From Acorus gramineus (taxonomy: Eukaryota; Streptophyta; Magnoliopsida; Acorales; Acoraceae), in contig CM060853.1 of the NCBI GenBank assembly GCA_030737835.1, positions 7,896,134 to 7,960,133 on the forward strand: a DNA stretch of 64,000 nucleotides, read 5' to 3'. The position numbers were made by a program, and so were the translations under genes. Shown one piece after another: positions 23,501-34,796 of this stretch (position 1 is the stretch's first letter; every line of letters begins with the position of its first letter). The notes below the pieces were generated by a model that had not been told where the DNA came from, searched no databases, and saw only the letters and a program-made list of their open reading frames with translations.

Positions 23501-26500
23501 TGTCTCTGGGGGAATGGGACATATAGCTCATAAAACCTTGCCTATCTTATTTTAATACTTTTAAGCTTGTACTTTACTGGTTTTATTACAAACTAAAAAT
23601 TTATATATCGAGAAAAACCTTTATGGTGACAAAAAGATATAAGCAATAAAATCTAGTTCTACAATATATTGTAGTCACAGTAAATTTTAACTATTAGAAT
23701 CATAATATTCCAAAAACATAATAACTAGAACTTACCAGATGTTGCTTAGAATAAAACTGAATATGTAAAGGGGATAAAACCAAAGTACCTATATGAAAAC
23801 AACAGAAATTGTTTATGAGCACTTGCAATTAGTAGAATGAAGATATATATAATAAATTTGAGTTTTTCCAGATAGATGGAAGATGCTAGAAAAGGGAGGA
23901 AAAGTCCAAGTGAAGAAAAATGATGGTCGATGAGGCAATGGAATATAAGTAAGTTCCACTGTGATTTATAGCATCATTCCCTCATCAACACAATAAGATG
24001 TATCCATCTGATTAGTTCACAAACAAATAAAATGAAGAGCACCTCCAATAAAAAATGATAGAGAAACTGAGAATATGACATAAAAAGTATTCTTCTTCTT
24101 CTTAAACCAGTATGCACTTCAATCAGCTGCTACAGTGCTTAGATTAGCAGGTGTGACTTTTGGAATCAGTGAAAGAAGTATGCATATCAATGGAGTGGAT
24201 GAATATATGGATCCGTTCTGAATCCTAAACGGATATTTATCAAAATATGTACTCCTCAGACAGGATTCAGACAGTTGTAGTGGCATCTAATTCAGTTTTG
24301 GAGCCTGAGAGTAAAGTATCCGTTTCACTAAAGCTCTGATTCAAATACTCACACACATTAATCATATTTGTATTTAATTTTTTTATTCCAAATATCATGA
24401 TAAATCCCAGCTATTAAAAATCAAACTAAGGTTTGGGACTGGAAATTAGTAATCAAACCCCTAACACCTCCCTCACTTGCACCCACACCCCCCACCCCCA
24501 AAAAAAAAAAAGAGTTTATTCTCAGGCCATAATTGCTATCCAGTCCCTCCATTGTGTTGGTAACAGAGGACCGATAAATGATCCATAAAAAAATTCAAAA
24601 AAATATAGACGGATTTTCCTCTCCTTAATATTTATTTATCAAGATAGATTAATGGAATAATCCAGCATAAGTTCACAGATGTTTCATGTCATATGGTTTA
24701 AGAAGTAACCTTCAGAAAGAAACATTTATTTAGAAAACAAATAAATAAACAAGAAATTGGAACTAGGAATAGATAAAAATAAGTTAACATGCACTTACAT
24801 AAAAGAGCTCAATAAGAATGAAACGTGAGGCAGAGTAGAATTTTAACAGTACACCAGCATCACATATATCTCGTGAACCAAAGCGCTCACATTGGCCAGG
24901 CAAAATCCACAAAAGAATTGGAATGACTACGGAGTTCAGCATAAATAAACTGCCACGGGAAAAAAAATATATTAAAAAAGGTAAGAATTTGATTGTTATA
25001 AAAATATAAGATGAATGAGTACTGACGCCCACCCTAACAACTATACATCATGCATCCACCACAAAAGTAATTTAGCAACTGCAAAATCAAACAGATTTGG
25101 CATGGGCCAAAGCATAGACTGTAAATCTGTGATTTGAGAAAAACTACTTATTATAGAACAATACTCAAATGAAAAATGATTAAGTACTTCAAAGTGAGCA
25201 GACCTTTTGGATTACTGCTAGCCTATAGTAGACTGAAACACAGAGTTTCCATCATGACCCCTCTATAATGCACGATACAATAACATATAAGAAAATTATG
25301 GGTGGCTGACACAACACAAGTACTAGGTGCCTGCTACCCAGATACGGCATATACTCTTACATCTCTCATATCTGCAAAATCTATATTAGCACTCACCTAT
25401 TTTATGGATCATGACCTGCATCCTTTAGAAGCACTTTATCCCACAAATGATCTCAATTGGATGCTTTTATAGGGTCCTTCAGACATTTAAAATGTGGAAA
25501 GTTCACAACATTTTCTGGTGTTGATCTACCATGACTTCCATTAAATCTTCCAGAGAATTACAATTATGATTCCAACATGGTAAGCCGGCATTATGGTCGT
25601 TTCTAATTAACACCCATGATGCTAAAAGGTGGGTCATTGCCAAGAAGAATAGTAACCCACGCTTGTTGAGCAGCTGTAATTGTCGCTCAAGTATTCTCAA
25701 TATATGGTCTTTACCCTTGGAAGAGGCCATATGGATCATTTCAACATCCACATGCATGTCTTTTTCCACCAATACTTACTAAAGTGACTCTAAGACCACA
25801 TTTTGCAGGCCAATTTTTTTTAAAAAAGGAAAAAATTTACTCACATTGAGGACTTTGTCATTTCACTAAAAGGAGATGAAAAAGAGGTGAGGTGGTCACG
25901 ACAAATATTATAGTCTTTTCCCTTCATCAACAACCGCCTATCTATAACATTCCACGCAACGACAGCTCTAATGACTCAAACTCAAGATTTCCTCATTATC
26001 ATGACACTAATACCAAAGATGCTCCAGATCCTAAGATTAGATTATTCCCACAATGACTATAGTTGTATGTTTTAATCAAATTTCCAACAATGATGAAATT
26101 ACTTTACTCCCCAACATCACAATATCCTCAAAGCCAACACCGATTTGGTTTTCATGTCTATATCAGTTAAATTGGAGGTATTTTCATTGAAAGTGATTTT
26201 TGTTCACTTGCGTGGCATTTTCTTATTGGTTCACACATGGACCCTCTGTTTGTCACATTAAACCACTCAAGAACACATACTAAAACCAACTCTAAATTTC
26301 TACAAATAAAAAAAAAATCCTTTTTTTTACCCAAATATCCCAAAATAGGCAAAAATAAACAACACCCAGAACCCAAATTTCATTCACAACCCTAATTTAA
26401 AAATTAAACCAAATTAAAAAAAAAACCAACAAAATTTGAGTGGTGGGTTGGTCGTAATCACCTGCCCAAGAAGATTAATCCGTTCAACAGGAAACACTGT

Positions 26501-26701
26501 CCTGTTCTCTTCAAAAGCGTCTTTGATCTGAACAAACCCAAGAACCTCATCAGATAATACTTTCACAGAGACACAGAGAGAGAGAGGGGGAGAGAGAGAC
26601 CTGGAACAGAAGATGAAGACCCTGTGGAGGCAACAGGCCTCCCTGAATCCGGCGAGCCACATCAGGATCGCTTGCTTCACGTACGTCTTCAACTTCTCCA
26701 T
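17501..26701 (-). CDS. EI24 (etoposide-induced 2.4) homolog, multi-pass membrane protein
   Basis: Eleven exons on the minus strand join in frame into 317 residues: 26701-26601, 26527-26462, 24949-24799, 23788-23736, 23183-23070, 21506-21443, 21272-21187, 21087-21005, 20439-20363, 18759-18644, 17543-17501. The protein starts MEKLKTYVKQAILMWLAGFR and continues EACCLHRVFIFCSRS. It holds hydrophobic segments at about 45-66, 107-124, 165-190, 195-205 and 235-270. Family hallmarks are RTGQCFLLNG, WYNDIAK, GIGEQ, LLSWMYSYYCFEYKWN, ESNWAFFAGFGSPCVLAIFF and KLPIFYAANNF. EI24 proteins sit in the ER and are linked to autophagy and vesicle traffic in animals; the plant role is less clear. The small last exon (C-terminus ...WKNDKEQ) is the least certain. 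If its intron is retained, the in-frame TAA at 18642-18640 ends the protein at 304 aa. Confidence 0.92.
17544..18643 (-). other. EI24 last intron
   Basis: This 1.1-kb intron lies between the penultimate exon and the proposed 43-bp last exon. It holds a poly-G/poly-C tract (17900-17917). Its donor GTAAGC overlaps the in-frame TCG-TAA described for the gene. No other feature is recognised. Confidence 0.5.
18760..20362 (-). other. EI24 intron; possible retroposon tail
   Basis: AT-rich intron. The segment 19264-19432 is GC-richer and ends TCTCTCTCTCTCAC then A9, like the 3' tail of a plant LINE or SINE in + orientation. No clean target duplication directly abuts the A-tract, so the call is tentative. 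The rest shows no feature. Confidence 0.35.
21507..23069 (-). other. EI24 intron, no feature recognised
   Basis: AT-rich intronic DNA between the exons at 21443-21506 and 23070-23183. Short frames on either strand have no recognised similarity. Confidence 0.5.
23789..24798 (-). other. EI24 intron, no clear element
   Basis: This intron contains a C-then-A simple tract (24485-24512). A pair of opposite-facing motifs, GGATCCGTTCTGAATCC (24211) and GTATCCGTTTCA (24318), could be remains of a small inverted-repeat element. No gene is seen. Confidence 0.4.
24950..26461 (-). other. EI24 second intron (1.5 kb)
   Basis: Intronic DNA between the short exon 26462-26527 and exon 24799-24949. Open frames at 25503-25772 and 26167-26376 (minus) do not match the EI24 family and carry no recognised domain. 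Confidence 0.45.
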
Positions 26702-26830
26702 TGAAATTCAGTTTGTTTTTTTTTTTTTTTTCAAAAACAAAAATATTTTTGAAGAGGAATCTATAAAGCTTCAATGATCAGAGGAAGTTATTGCTGTTGT
26801 TGGACTCAAAGAGGAAGATATCATAATCGT

Positions 26831-26856
26831 GGGCCGGGTTCGGGCCGGCCCATTCC
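26831..26856 (-). promoter_or_regulatory. Site II / GGCCCA-type promoter cluster upstream of EI24
   Basis: TGGGCC and GGCCCA motifs occur within 26 bp, including the palindrome GGGCCGGCCC, about 130-155 bp upstream of the EI24 ATG. Such TGGGC[C/T] motifs bind TCP factors in promoters of housekeeping and growth genes. The repeat just beyond it also has GC-rich plant-repeat character, so the motif could be repeat-derived. Confidence 0.4.
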
Positions 26857-28165
26857 CGTCTTATGGTATAAGCTTTCGGATATGATACGTTAATATCTGT
26901 ATCATATCTTAAATCATTCGAATGCGGATATTAATTTTCATATTTGGATTTCTTCATATACGAATCAAATATTTTTTAAATAATTGACATGTTTAAATAT
27001 TAGAGAGATACGAAAATTAAAATTGAGATTTTAAAACTTATTCTTTCTTTCAGATATCATACATTAATACAATCAATCGGATTCGCATATTTTTCGTATT
27101 AGATATACTGATACACATATCCACACTATGGATGTTTGAATATCGAATATTTTTTTATGCAAATTCGGATCAGATACAAAATTTTTTGTATAATTGACAG
27201 GCTCATAATCAGGATGGAATAAGCTATAATAAGGGTGAATAAGCCCCAAAACATGTTTGGACGAAATGAATAGGTGGATATACATATATCAAAATAAGTG
27301 AGATTGAGTTTGTATTAGTATTGAATGCCCATGTTTGGACAAAATGAATAGCTGCAGTTTAGTGTTCATTTATATTCTCCTTTCGATAGAACACTGAAAA
27401 AGAATTACTTTTAGAACCCGTGTTCAATCATAGATATTTCAGATAAAATTTCTTATTTTACAAGGTTTATTAGAATTGAATTTTTGAAAATGAAAAATTT
27501 TACCTCTAAATCAGAGTTACCAAAATAAGAGTAAGTCACACACAATTGGATAACCAAAAAACAATGGGGGTAAACCATGAAGCAATGCAAATATTTGGAT
27601 AAACCAAAAGACATTAAAATGTACGAGTAAATCAAGGACTTGAGGGACAATGTACATTTGTGTAGAGATGTAAATGTCAGCTAAAAGTCTCATTGTTATA
27701 AGCTTTAATTAATTCAAGCTCCAATGTAGGAAAGATCACACCTTCAAACAAGTTTGTTTTTTTAGAAATATGTAGACAAATGTTATCCTGAATATATTGA
27801 ATTAGCAAATGTCCAAGAAGCATACACTTTATTATAAGGAGCATAGTTAGGCGGTCACACACCTTGAAACACGTTAATTACGTTATTACACACAGTCCTC
27901 ATAAACAATCCTGCATGCAATGCCAAATCTATCATTCAATGACGATTTTTTTGGTAAAATATGTATTTTAATAGATAAATATATACTTCAACAAATTACA
28001 AACATTGCATGTTCTGTAAAAGTGCCCTCAGAAATGAATTGAGCATAGCATATTCCTTTTCTGAATGTTTTCAAATCACATAGGGACAATCTGTTACGGA
28101 TTTGCCATGTCATAACTCTTCTTAATATTTGATCGTGCTCTCCAAAATAACAGGGGTGAACTGTC
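26857..28165. other. EI24/bL21c intergenic region with degenerate repeats
   Basis: Sequence near 26865-27200 repeats GATAT / ATATC motifs (GGATATGATACG, GAATATCGAATATT) and ends TAATTGACAGGC. A similar AT-rich patch at 43027-43330 begins AGGCTTGTCAAATATC. At 27257 and 27331 the motif ATGTTTGGAC(G/A)AAATGAATAG is repeated. These look like old MITEs. No gene is seen. Confidence 0.4.
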
Positions 28166-29581
28166 CAAATATCCTTGCAGACCACACCCAACTATTCCTT
28201 ACCTTTATGAAATTTTTTTATTTACCACTGTTGAGCACACTAATTTTTCTGTACCCCTGCTGCCAAACCACTTTTCATAAACCCAATTTTACCCCTTCTC
28301 AAAACGCACACCCAATATTATCACTTCTTAATAGGGACAAACATGCGAAGGTAACTTTCCCAGCTTGACCGTAAAATCAACCACGGAGAGTTCCTCCGAT
28401 ATAAAAAAAATATATATATTATCACTTCTTCTTCCTCTTCTTCTTTCCCCCCGAATCAGTCGTTGCCACACCCTTCCATATTTCGACCGTCGCTGCTCCC
28501 CTTCCACATCCTAGCCATCACTGCCCCCTTCTCCACAATCCCACTATCACTGCCCCTGTTACAAAATATAAATCACCATTTACATAATGTAAGCTACCAT
28601 ACACAGAAAAGAAACAATCCAATTACAAATACCACCAGAACAAAACCTTTCAATTCAATAAATACCCATATTACATATCCAATGTAACAACTACAACATA
28701 ACTACAACTTGATAAATATAAATATATCACTAAGTATTTATAAATATAGCAGGAGTTCAATTAAGTATTTATAACTACAACCTGATAAACATAAATACAC
28801 CAATGAGTATTTATAATACATAGTAAAGTTCAGTTGAGTTGTATTTATAAATAAGTGATAAAAGTCATCAGGTGATATATAACATAAGCTGATTCAAGTG
28901 GCAATAACAAGTTACGTAAAGTAAATCAATTAATACAAATACCAGTGATTAGAAAAATCAAGATAACATCTATAATAACATAAATAACAGGCTTACCAAA
29001 ATGTATTATGAAATTATAGAACACAAGGCCAGTTCTAGAAAATTTATCACCATTTACATATCTTAAACAATCATTTACAGAAATGAAACAAGTCAATTAC
29101 AAAGACCACTAAGAACAGAATCTATCAATTCAAAAAATACTCACATTAGATATCCAATATAACAACTACCATTTACATAATTGTAATTATCATTAACAGA
29201 AAAGAAACAATCCAATTATAAAAACCATCAAGAACAGAACGTATCAATTTAAATAATACCCAAGTTTAATTACAAAAAATAAACTATCATTTACATAGCT
29301 ATTAGAAACAACAAGATTGGGTTGGAAAATGACGGCGGGGATGTGGAGGGGGGGCCGCGACGGCCTGGATGTGGAAGGGGGGTGGCAACCGCTGATTTGG
29401 AGAAGAAGAAGAAGAAGTAGTGATGATATTGGGTGTGGGTTTTGAGAGGTTAAATTGGATTTATAAAAAGTGGTATGGTATGTAAGGATACAGAAAAAAT
29501 TGGTGTGGTCAACAAGGGTAAATAATTTTTTTTCAAAATGGGGGCATAGGAATAATTGAGTGTGGTTTGCAGGGGTATTTG
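28166..29581. mobile_element. Long-TIR DNA element (about 1.4 kb), possibly Mutator-like
   Basis: The left arm (28166 to about 28520) and right arm (about 29330 to 29581) are inverted copies. The left reads CCAAATATCCTTGCAGACCA and the right complement CAAATACCCCTGCAAACCAC. Matching continues through CTTTTTATAAATCCAATTT-like sequence, ACCCAATATTATCACT, a (TTC)n run and CCTTCCACATCC. Arms of at least 200-250 bp suit a non-autonomous Mutator-like element, but I could not define a 9-bp target duplication. No transposase frame is present. Confidence 0.7.
28565..29290 (+). repeat. Three diverged copies of a roughly 120-bp repeat inside the long-TIR element
   Basis: Copies begin at about 28570, 29045 and 29168. 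Shared stretches are CACCATTTACATA, ACAGAAAAGAAACAATCCAA, CAAGAACAGAAC and TATCCAATATAACAACTAC. They fill the interior of the 28.2-29.6 kb element. Confidence 0.65.
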
Positions 29582-29639
29582 ATTCATCCAAATAAACAAT
29601 GGTTCCTATCAACCTACAATAACAACTCAATCATATTAC

Positions 29640-29870
29640 TCAAATATAAAATATGTACACACTCGTTCATTGAAATACATACTATTACTAAAAATTAAGT
29701 ATACATTGAGACCTATTAGAATATTTTGTGTATTTGTTTACTTTAAAAATTTAAAAATAAAATAATTTTTATACACTGTGAGATCGCAATGTATAGGCAG
29801 CTGGAAGATCGTTTCTAAGCTGCCGATGGAGCTGCAAAACGGACTGAGCGTATCAGCACTCCAAAAGAAA
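29640..29870. repeat. Copy of AT-rich repeat ending ACTGAGCGTATCAGCACTC
   Basis: AT-rich body with AGTATACATTGAGACC, then a GC-richer end with two imperfect inverted GCAGCT/AGCTGC motifs and GGACTGAGCGTATCAGCACT at 29841-29860. Same family as the copies at 16.4, 35.0, 35.6 and 55.2 kb. Confidence 0.55.
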
Positions 29871-30130
29871 AAGAAAAACAAAATTCATGATGTCTCAGTC
29901 TGCTTAAAGAGGAAATACAATCACACATCAGATTATTGAGATCTCCACCAGATGATAGACAAGAAATAAAACCAAAATAAAATGGACATCTCAGCTTTAT
30001 CTGATAAAATTACAAACAACAATTCTCAAATTGTCTGCCAGACAAGTTGCAATAAAATTTCACAGAAAGAAGTACCAGATCCTGAATTCCAATGGATCAT
30101 GATTTACAACAAGCACAAGATCTCCTCTGT

Positions 30131-33100
30131 TTAGGCAGGAAGAGTGGACGCCGGATAGTCTTGATAGCCAGTGATGCCAGTGATCCTTATGCGCGTGTTT
30201 GGCTGTGCATTTCATTACCAGCACAATCAGTCATTTGTGTTAACTCACTATATGAACTAATTATTTGATTATATAAATATTTCTGGAACATAAAGTTCAG
30301 AGTAGGATGAATTTATGATGTCATGCAACCAGCCCATATTTGAATATGAATGTTAAGGTTTCAGGGTTTGAAGTTGCATTTCCATCAACACCCTTTGAAC
30401 ATATGATATAATTTTATATTTCACTCATTTGTCAAAAAATTAGTGAATATGACACCTGATACTTGCAAATACTCCTCAAGAAGTCTATGGTTGAAATTTA
30501 TCATAGAATCATCAATAAACTAAACCAAAGTGTGTGACCTTATTTAATCTAAAACTGAATGTGATGCACCTATGGGTTTGTTACTGTGTGCTTAAACGTT
30601 TTTAACAACAATAATTGTTCATAAAAATAATGGCACATATCCATAATCTCACAGTACACAAAACATTCAAATTGTGTGTGCACTTCTTGCATCTGTGTGC
30701 ATGTATTTTAGTGATTAATAATTATTCATAAAAGAACACTAATATACTCGGTCATTCCTACAGTCCTAACTCAATGTATGAAATCTCTAATAGACTATAC
30801 ACTCTAATATGTGGGTATATAATCTATTAGGGAAAATGTAAAAATGTATGCATTCAATTCATTCTAGTGTACTTCATTATTTTGTGACATTATGTACTTC
30901 ATTAGACAATTATATACTTCCGAAAAAAAAAATTTCAAAACATGTTAGGATTGCAAAAATGATTCCAGGAATGACTTGGTGTAACATTTTCCTTCATAAA
31001 AATAATCTGTCTAACAGCCCATATGCAATATCTTGTTCGGAATGGCTTTATAATCAGTTTCTTTTCTACTGCAGTTATCTAAACTATGACAGTATTACTA
31101 TGAAGTACCTGTCGATGCCCAATATTTCTCCGGTAGTTCTTCTTCTTCTTGTACTTATAAACGATAACCTTCTTATTCAAACCCTGCATGGATAGAAGAG
31201 AAAAAAAGGAATAATCATCCACAAATGATTCTTCAAACTTTCTTTAGCTTTCAAATGGTACATACCTGCTCTTCTACCACAGCATGAACAGCAGCATTTT
31301 CCACCACTGGTTTTCCGATGTATGTCTCCTTTTTTGTTCCAACAAGTAAGACCTTGTTCAAGATAATCTGTAAAAGAAGACAAAATGATTGATTAATAAG
31401 AATCAAGTTTAAGCACTTCAATAGAAAATTAGCCTCATCAAATTAAACCCTCGAGAGTCAAAAAGCATATATAACATGGGGCCATATATGCACATATGTG
31501 GTCACATAAGCTGGCACATATCTTAAAACCACATATGCAGATCCCCCATTTGTCCCGATATATATACAGCCGCATATCAAAGTGTGCATCTGCACATGAG
31601 ACTGCACACTCCATATATCGAAGTGTGGACTATAGATGTCTTTGTATAGGCAGATTCTATTCCTTTCTTTTTCTCTTTTATCTCCCATGGACATTGCAAA
31701 TATGTCACACATTCATGTATTCTTTTTGGAACCAATATGGGCATGGCAAATATTATCTGTATAACTGATTTTGCAAAAGCTGAATCAGTTTGACAATTGG
31801 TTCCAAAGGGAGCCTTAAGCCTTCCATCTCTTGTATTCTTCTTGGCCTCTAAACCAAAGCACGTATCCACTTCGAAAACTCAGAGAAAGATACACGTAAC
31901 AATTTCTTATGTAGTTTGGACTTTTCAAACTAATGAAATCAGAATCATTTTTTTTCTTTCCTTTGAGCGATACTTCTTGTTTGAGGATATTGAGTATTTC
32001 TTGCACCACAATTTTCACTTAGATGATCATTTCAAAATATAGAGATGAAACGATATTGTGATATACACAAACTCAAATAGAGACAGCAATTTCACCATTC
32101 TAGACAATGGACCACAATACAGACCCTATTCACTATAGCTACAATCTTCTCAATTCAGCTCGCTATCATTCACTCCTACAAGAACCAGTAAACCGTAAAT
32201 CGAATTAATTCAAACAAAGAAAAAAAAATGAAATCAAAATCATGAAACCACGAACCTTATCGCTCTCATTCGCGCCTTTCAGTCTCTGCGTGTATATGAA
32301 CCGTCCCGGAAAAACAATGTACTGCCTTCCACCAACCTTTAAAACCAGAACATACAAAACCATAAAAATACAACCACTTGAAACTTTCACAACCAAAGCG
32401 AAACTAGAAAGAAATTTCACAACCAAAGCGAAACTAGAAAGAAATCGCACTCAAAACCAAAGCTTCCAAAGTTCCCACCAAAACACAATTGAAAATTTCA
32501 CTACTCAAATGAATTAAAATGAAAATCTGTCCATAAAATGAGAAACCCATCAAAACTCAGGATACATTAAAACAATTCAAACTAATCCCAGAAAGCAAAA
32601 CCACTCAAAACCACGATTTTCAGAGTTTCCGTCGAAACCTACTTGAAATATTCACAAACCAAATGAAGTAAAACGAACGTAGAGAGAAATCCCACTCAAA
32701 ATCAAAGCTTCCCAAGTTCCCACCAAAACCAACTTGAAATTTTGACTACCCAAATGAATTAAAACGAAAATCTGTACACATAATGAGAAACCCATCAAAA
32801 CCCAAAACACATTTCAACAATTCAAACCAAAACCCAGAAAGAAAAAGCACTCAATACCCAATTTCTTAAAGTTCTAACCGAAACCCACTTCATATCTTCA
32901 CAACCCAAACCTTCAAAACCCATAATAGATTTCAACGAGTCAAGCCAACTTGAAATTTTCACAGACCATGACGACTGCGAAGACCTCCTCCCCCTTGGGG
33001 ATCGAAATCTTCGAAGGCTTCATCTCCTCCTCCACCGCGGCCTCAGGTTCGGCTTCTAAGGACTCTGGAACGGCTGAAAGATGCCATTTTTGAGGGGGGC

Positions 33101-33254
33101 GTCTTGAAGGGAGGGAGAGGCTGAGACCTCTGATGGGTGGGAGAGGAAGAGAGAGCCTGAGATGGATTGAAGGGAGTGAGTGAAGTGGGGATGGGTTTGC
33201 GAGGCGAGGAGAGGATGTGAAGGTGGTCGGAGAGGTGGAGAGCGCGGAAGCCAT
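30131..33254 (-). CDS. RPL21: Plastid 50S ribosomal protein bL21c precursor
   Basis: Five minus-strand exons join in frame into 205 residues: 33254-32967, 32336-32256, 31367-31266, 31183-31109, 30202-30131 (TAA). Residues 1 to about 65 are a Ser/Pro/Arg-rich, acid-poor chloroplast transit peptide (MASALSTSPTTFTSSPRLAN...). An acidic linker EPEAAVEEEM follows, then EEVFAVVMVGGRQYIVFPG and YTQRLKGANESDKIILNKVL. After these come GTKKETYIGKPVVENAAVHA and VYKYKKKKNYRRNIGHRQPN, and the C-terminus reads TRIRITGITGYQD. These are signatures of bL21, which binds 23S rRNA in the large subunit. The K-rich YKYKKKKNYRR segment is the RNA-binding loop. Exon 1 ends at an unusual GTCTGT donor but the junction VVM-VGGRQY fits the family. 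Confidence 0.96.
30203..31108 (-). other. bL21c last intron
   Basis: AT-rich 0.9-kb intron between the exon ending IGHRQ and the exon starting PNTRIRI. No element or RNA gene is recognised. Confidence 0.5.
31368..32255 (-). other. bL21c second intron
   Basis: Intronic DNA. The region 31470-31630 is dense in CATATATG / GCACATATG-like motifs and forms many short imperfect inverted repeats, but no bounded transposon is seen. Confidence 0.4.
32383..32960 (+). repeat. Diverged tandem repeats filling bL21c intron 1
   Basis: A 30-bp unit TTCACAACCAAAGCGAAACT... occurs twice in tandem at about 32386-32445. Then longer units start with CACTCAAAACC-like sequence at 32448, 32602, 32693 and 32848 (spacings 154, 91, 155). 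The units at 32448 and 32693 are clearly homologous, sharing AAAGCTTCC, AAGTTCCCACCAAAAC, CAAATGAATTAAAA and GAGAAACCCATCAAAAC. Nearly the whole 630-bp intron is made of this array. Confidence 0.75.
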
Positions 33255-33350
33255 TGTTGATGAGGGTGTCCTCTCTCTCTCTCTCGTGTATTCTATCCAT
33301 TTGGGATGGGAGAGTGGGCTTTTTATGTTCGGCCCCTTCAGTGAGGTTTG
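33255..33350 (-). promoter_or_regulatory. bL21c 5' UTR and core promoter
   Basis: Read on the minus strand, a TATA-like CATAAAAAGCCCA lies at about 33316-33329, followed by a (GA)n tract of about 20 bases (33270-33290) in the presumed 5' UTR before ATG at 33254. GA/CT-rich leaders are common in plant housekeeping genes. Confidence 0.45.
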
Positions 33351-33573
33351 TTTTTGGGAAAATGTTTGTATTTTTAATAGTTTCAAAACGCATAACACGT
33401 GTGCATATGTTTTTTTTAATGAAAAATGTACATCACTCTATTTTTAAATTGAATGAACCTAATTTTAATAAATATATAAAAAGTTAACTATGTATATGCC
33501 TTATTTAATGATTCACATGTTTAATTGGATTTCTAACTATACATATAGGATTGTATTTTAGATTATAAAAAAA

Positions 33574-33790
33574 GACTGAGTGTAACAATGCACTTTTTTG
33601 AAAATGTTACACTCAATACATTTGACAATCCAAAATATAATCTGATTTTATTTTTCCAAAATCATATATATACATTATCTACTGAGTTACACGCTTTTAT
33701 AAAAGGTAAAATATAGACTTTTTAATCAATCGAATGATATCATTTATAGAAAATGTAAAAAAAAATCAACGAGATATATATCATGTTATA
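33574..33790. repeat. AT-rich repeat with GACTGAGTGTAACAATGCAC end
   Basis: The motif at 33574-33592 is followed by its partial inverse (ATGTTACACTCAATACATTT). Related ends, GGATTGTAAAA plus GACTGAGTATAATATT, occur at about 59660-59690, and a weaker one at about 60873-60905. Probable MITE remains. Confidence 0.4.
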
Positions 33791-33878
33791 CTTAGTCAGA
33801 GGGATAACGTGGTATATAGGATTGCATTTAGGACTAAAAAAAAAATTAAGGACTGCATTTAGGAATTTTTTTAGTATT

Positions 33879-34110
33879 GTTATAAAGGTTTTTTTTTTAG
33901 CCCCAATTCCAATTCCATATGCATCGATAGAAAATCACCGGAGCATATATTCACATTAACGAGTTATATGCTTCAATAAAAAAATTTTAATATTTTTTAT
34001 AAATGTATTAATGCAATTCATTGAAGTATATGATTCATTTTCTATAAAATCATGTATCTTATTAGATGAAGTATATTTTTATAAAAAAAATATAAAACAC
34101 GTGTAGATTA
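33879..34110 (+). repeat. AT-rich TIR-MITE family, copy 1
   Basis: Starts GTTATAAAGG, then AGCCCCAATTCCAATTCCAT, CATATATTCACATTAACGA, ATATGCTTC, TTCATTGAAGTATATGA and CATGTATCTTATTAGATGAA. The right TIR is missing or decayed. Same family as 36.1, 36.6, 43.8 and 56.5 kb. Confidence 0.6.
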
Positions 34111-34320
34111 TCTTTTTTTTTTTCCTCTAATTATAGCCCGTTGATCCGCTTCCTTAAAAAAAGATGGGCCGATTCACTGGGTACATGGGTGACCCATCGG
34201 TCCAGCCAAATAGCCCATTGGCCCTTTTATAATGGGTCAGCCCAACTCGACACGATCCGTTTTACACCTCTATCAATATCATACTATAATATGTTGGTAC
34301 ATCTTTTACATCTCTAATTA

Positions 34321-34727
34321 GCCCTCGTTTAGATACAGAATAATATTTATTCTTTTGTATATAGTTATTCCGGTATGAGTGAGTATAAATAAGGATAAAA
34401 TGATTTTGTGTTTGATTGTGTTTTGAATTATTCTCATTGAGAAACGTAATAATTTTTTTTTTTTTGGTAAAATATGAATAAAATATAGATAAAGATTTAT
34501 AAAATGAGCAAACATAATGATAGTTGAGTTGACAATGGGCCCCCATATTCTTTGGGTGAAATAATCTGTAATAACTTTAATTCATAGGGGGTTCGTTGAA
34601 ATCTATATACCACTTTATACTAGTTTATTCCGACATAGTTTATCCTTGGGTATTCCCTGCATCCAAACAACCAAAAACACCTATTTTTTTTTTATTTTCA
34701 TTTAGCTATTCTATATCAAAATGGGGC
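34321..34727. mobile_element. Tourist/Harbinger-type MITE, copy without LINE
   Basis: It is about 80 percent similar by eye to the MITE at 9427-10736 across its length (shared GAATTATTCTCATTGAGAAA, AATAACTTTAATTC, TAGTTTATCC, GGGTATTCCCTGCATCCAAA). Ends are GCCCTCGTTTAGATA and TATCAAAATGGGGC, flanked by TTA and TAA. It lacks the LINE and so records the pre-insertion structure of the family. Confidence 0.85.
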
Positions 34728-34796
34728 TAAGATCATGAGAGTCCAAACGATAATGCATGCGAACACACACACACACACACACACAGAGGAAAATGC

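Noticed and set aside
32940-33393. Longer minus-strand frame starting upstream of the bL21c ATG (MLCVLKLLKIQTF...)
   Set aside because: The transit peptide clearly begins at MASALSTSPT; the upstream part is 5' UTR that happens to be open. The second overlapping frame is a shadow.
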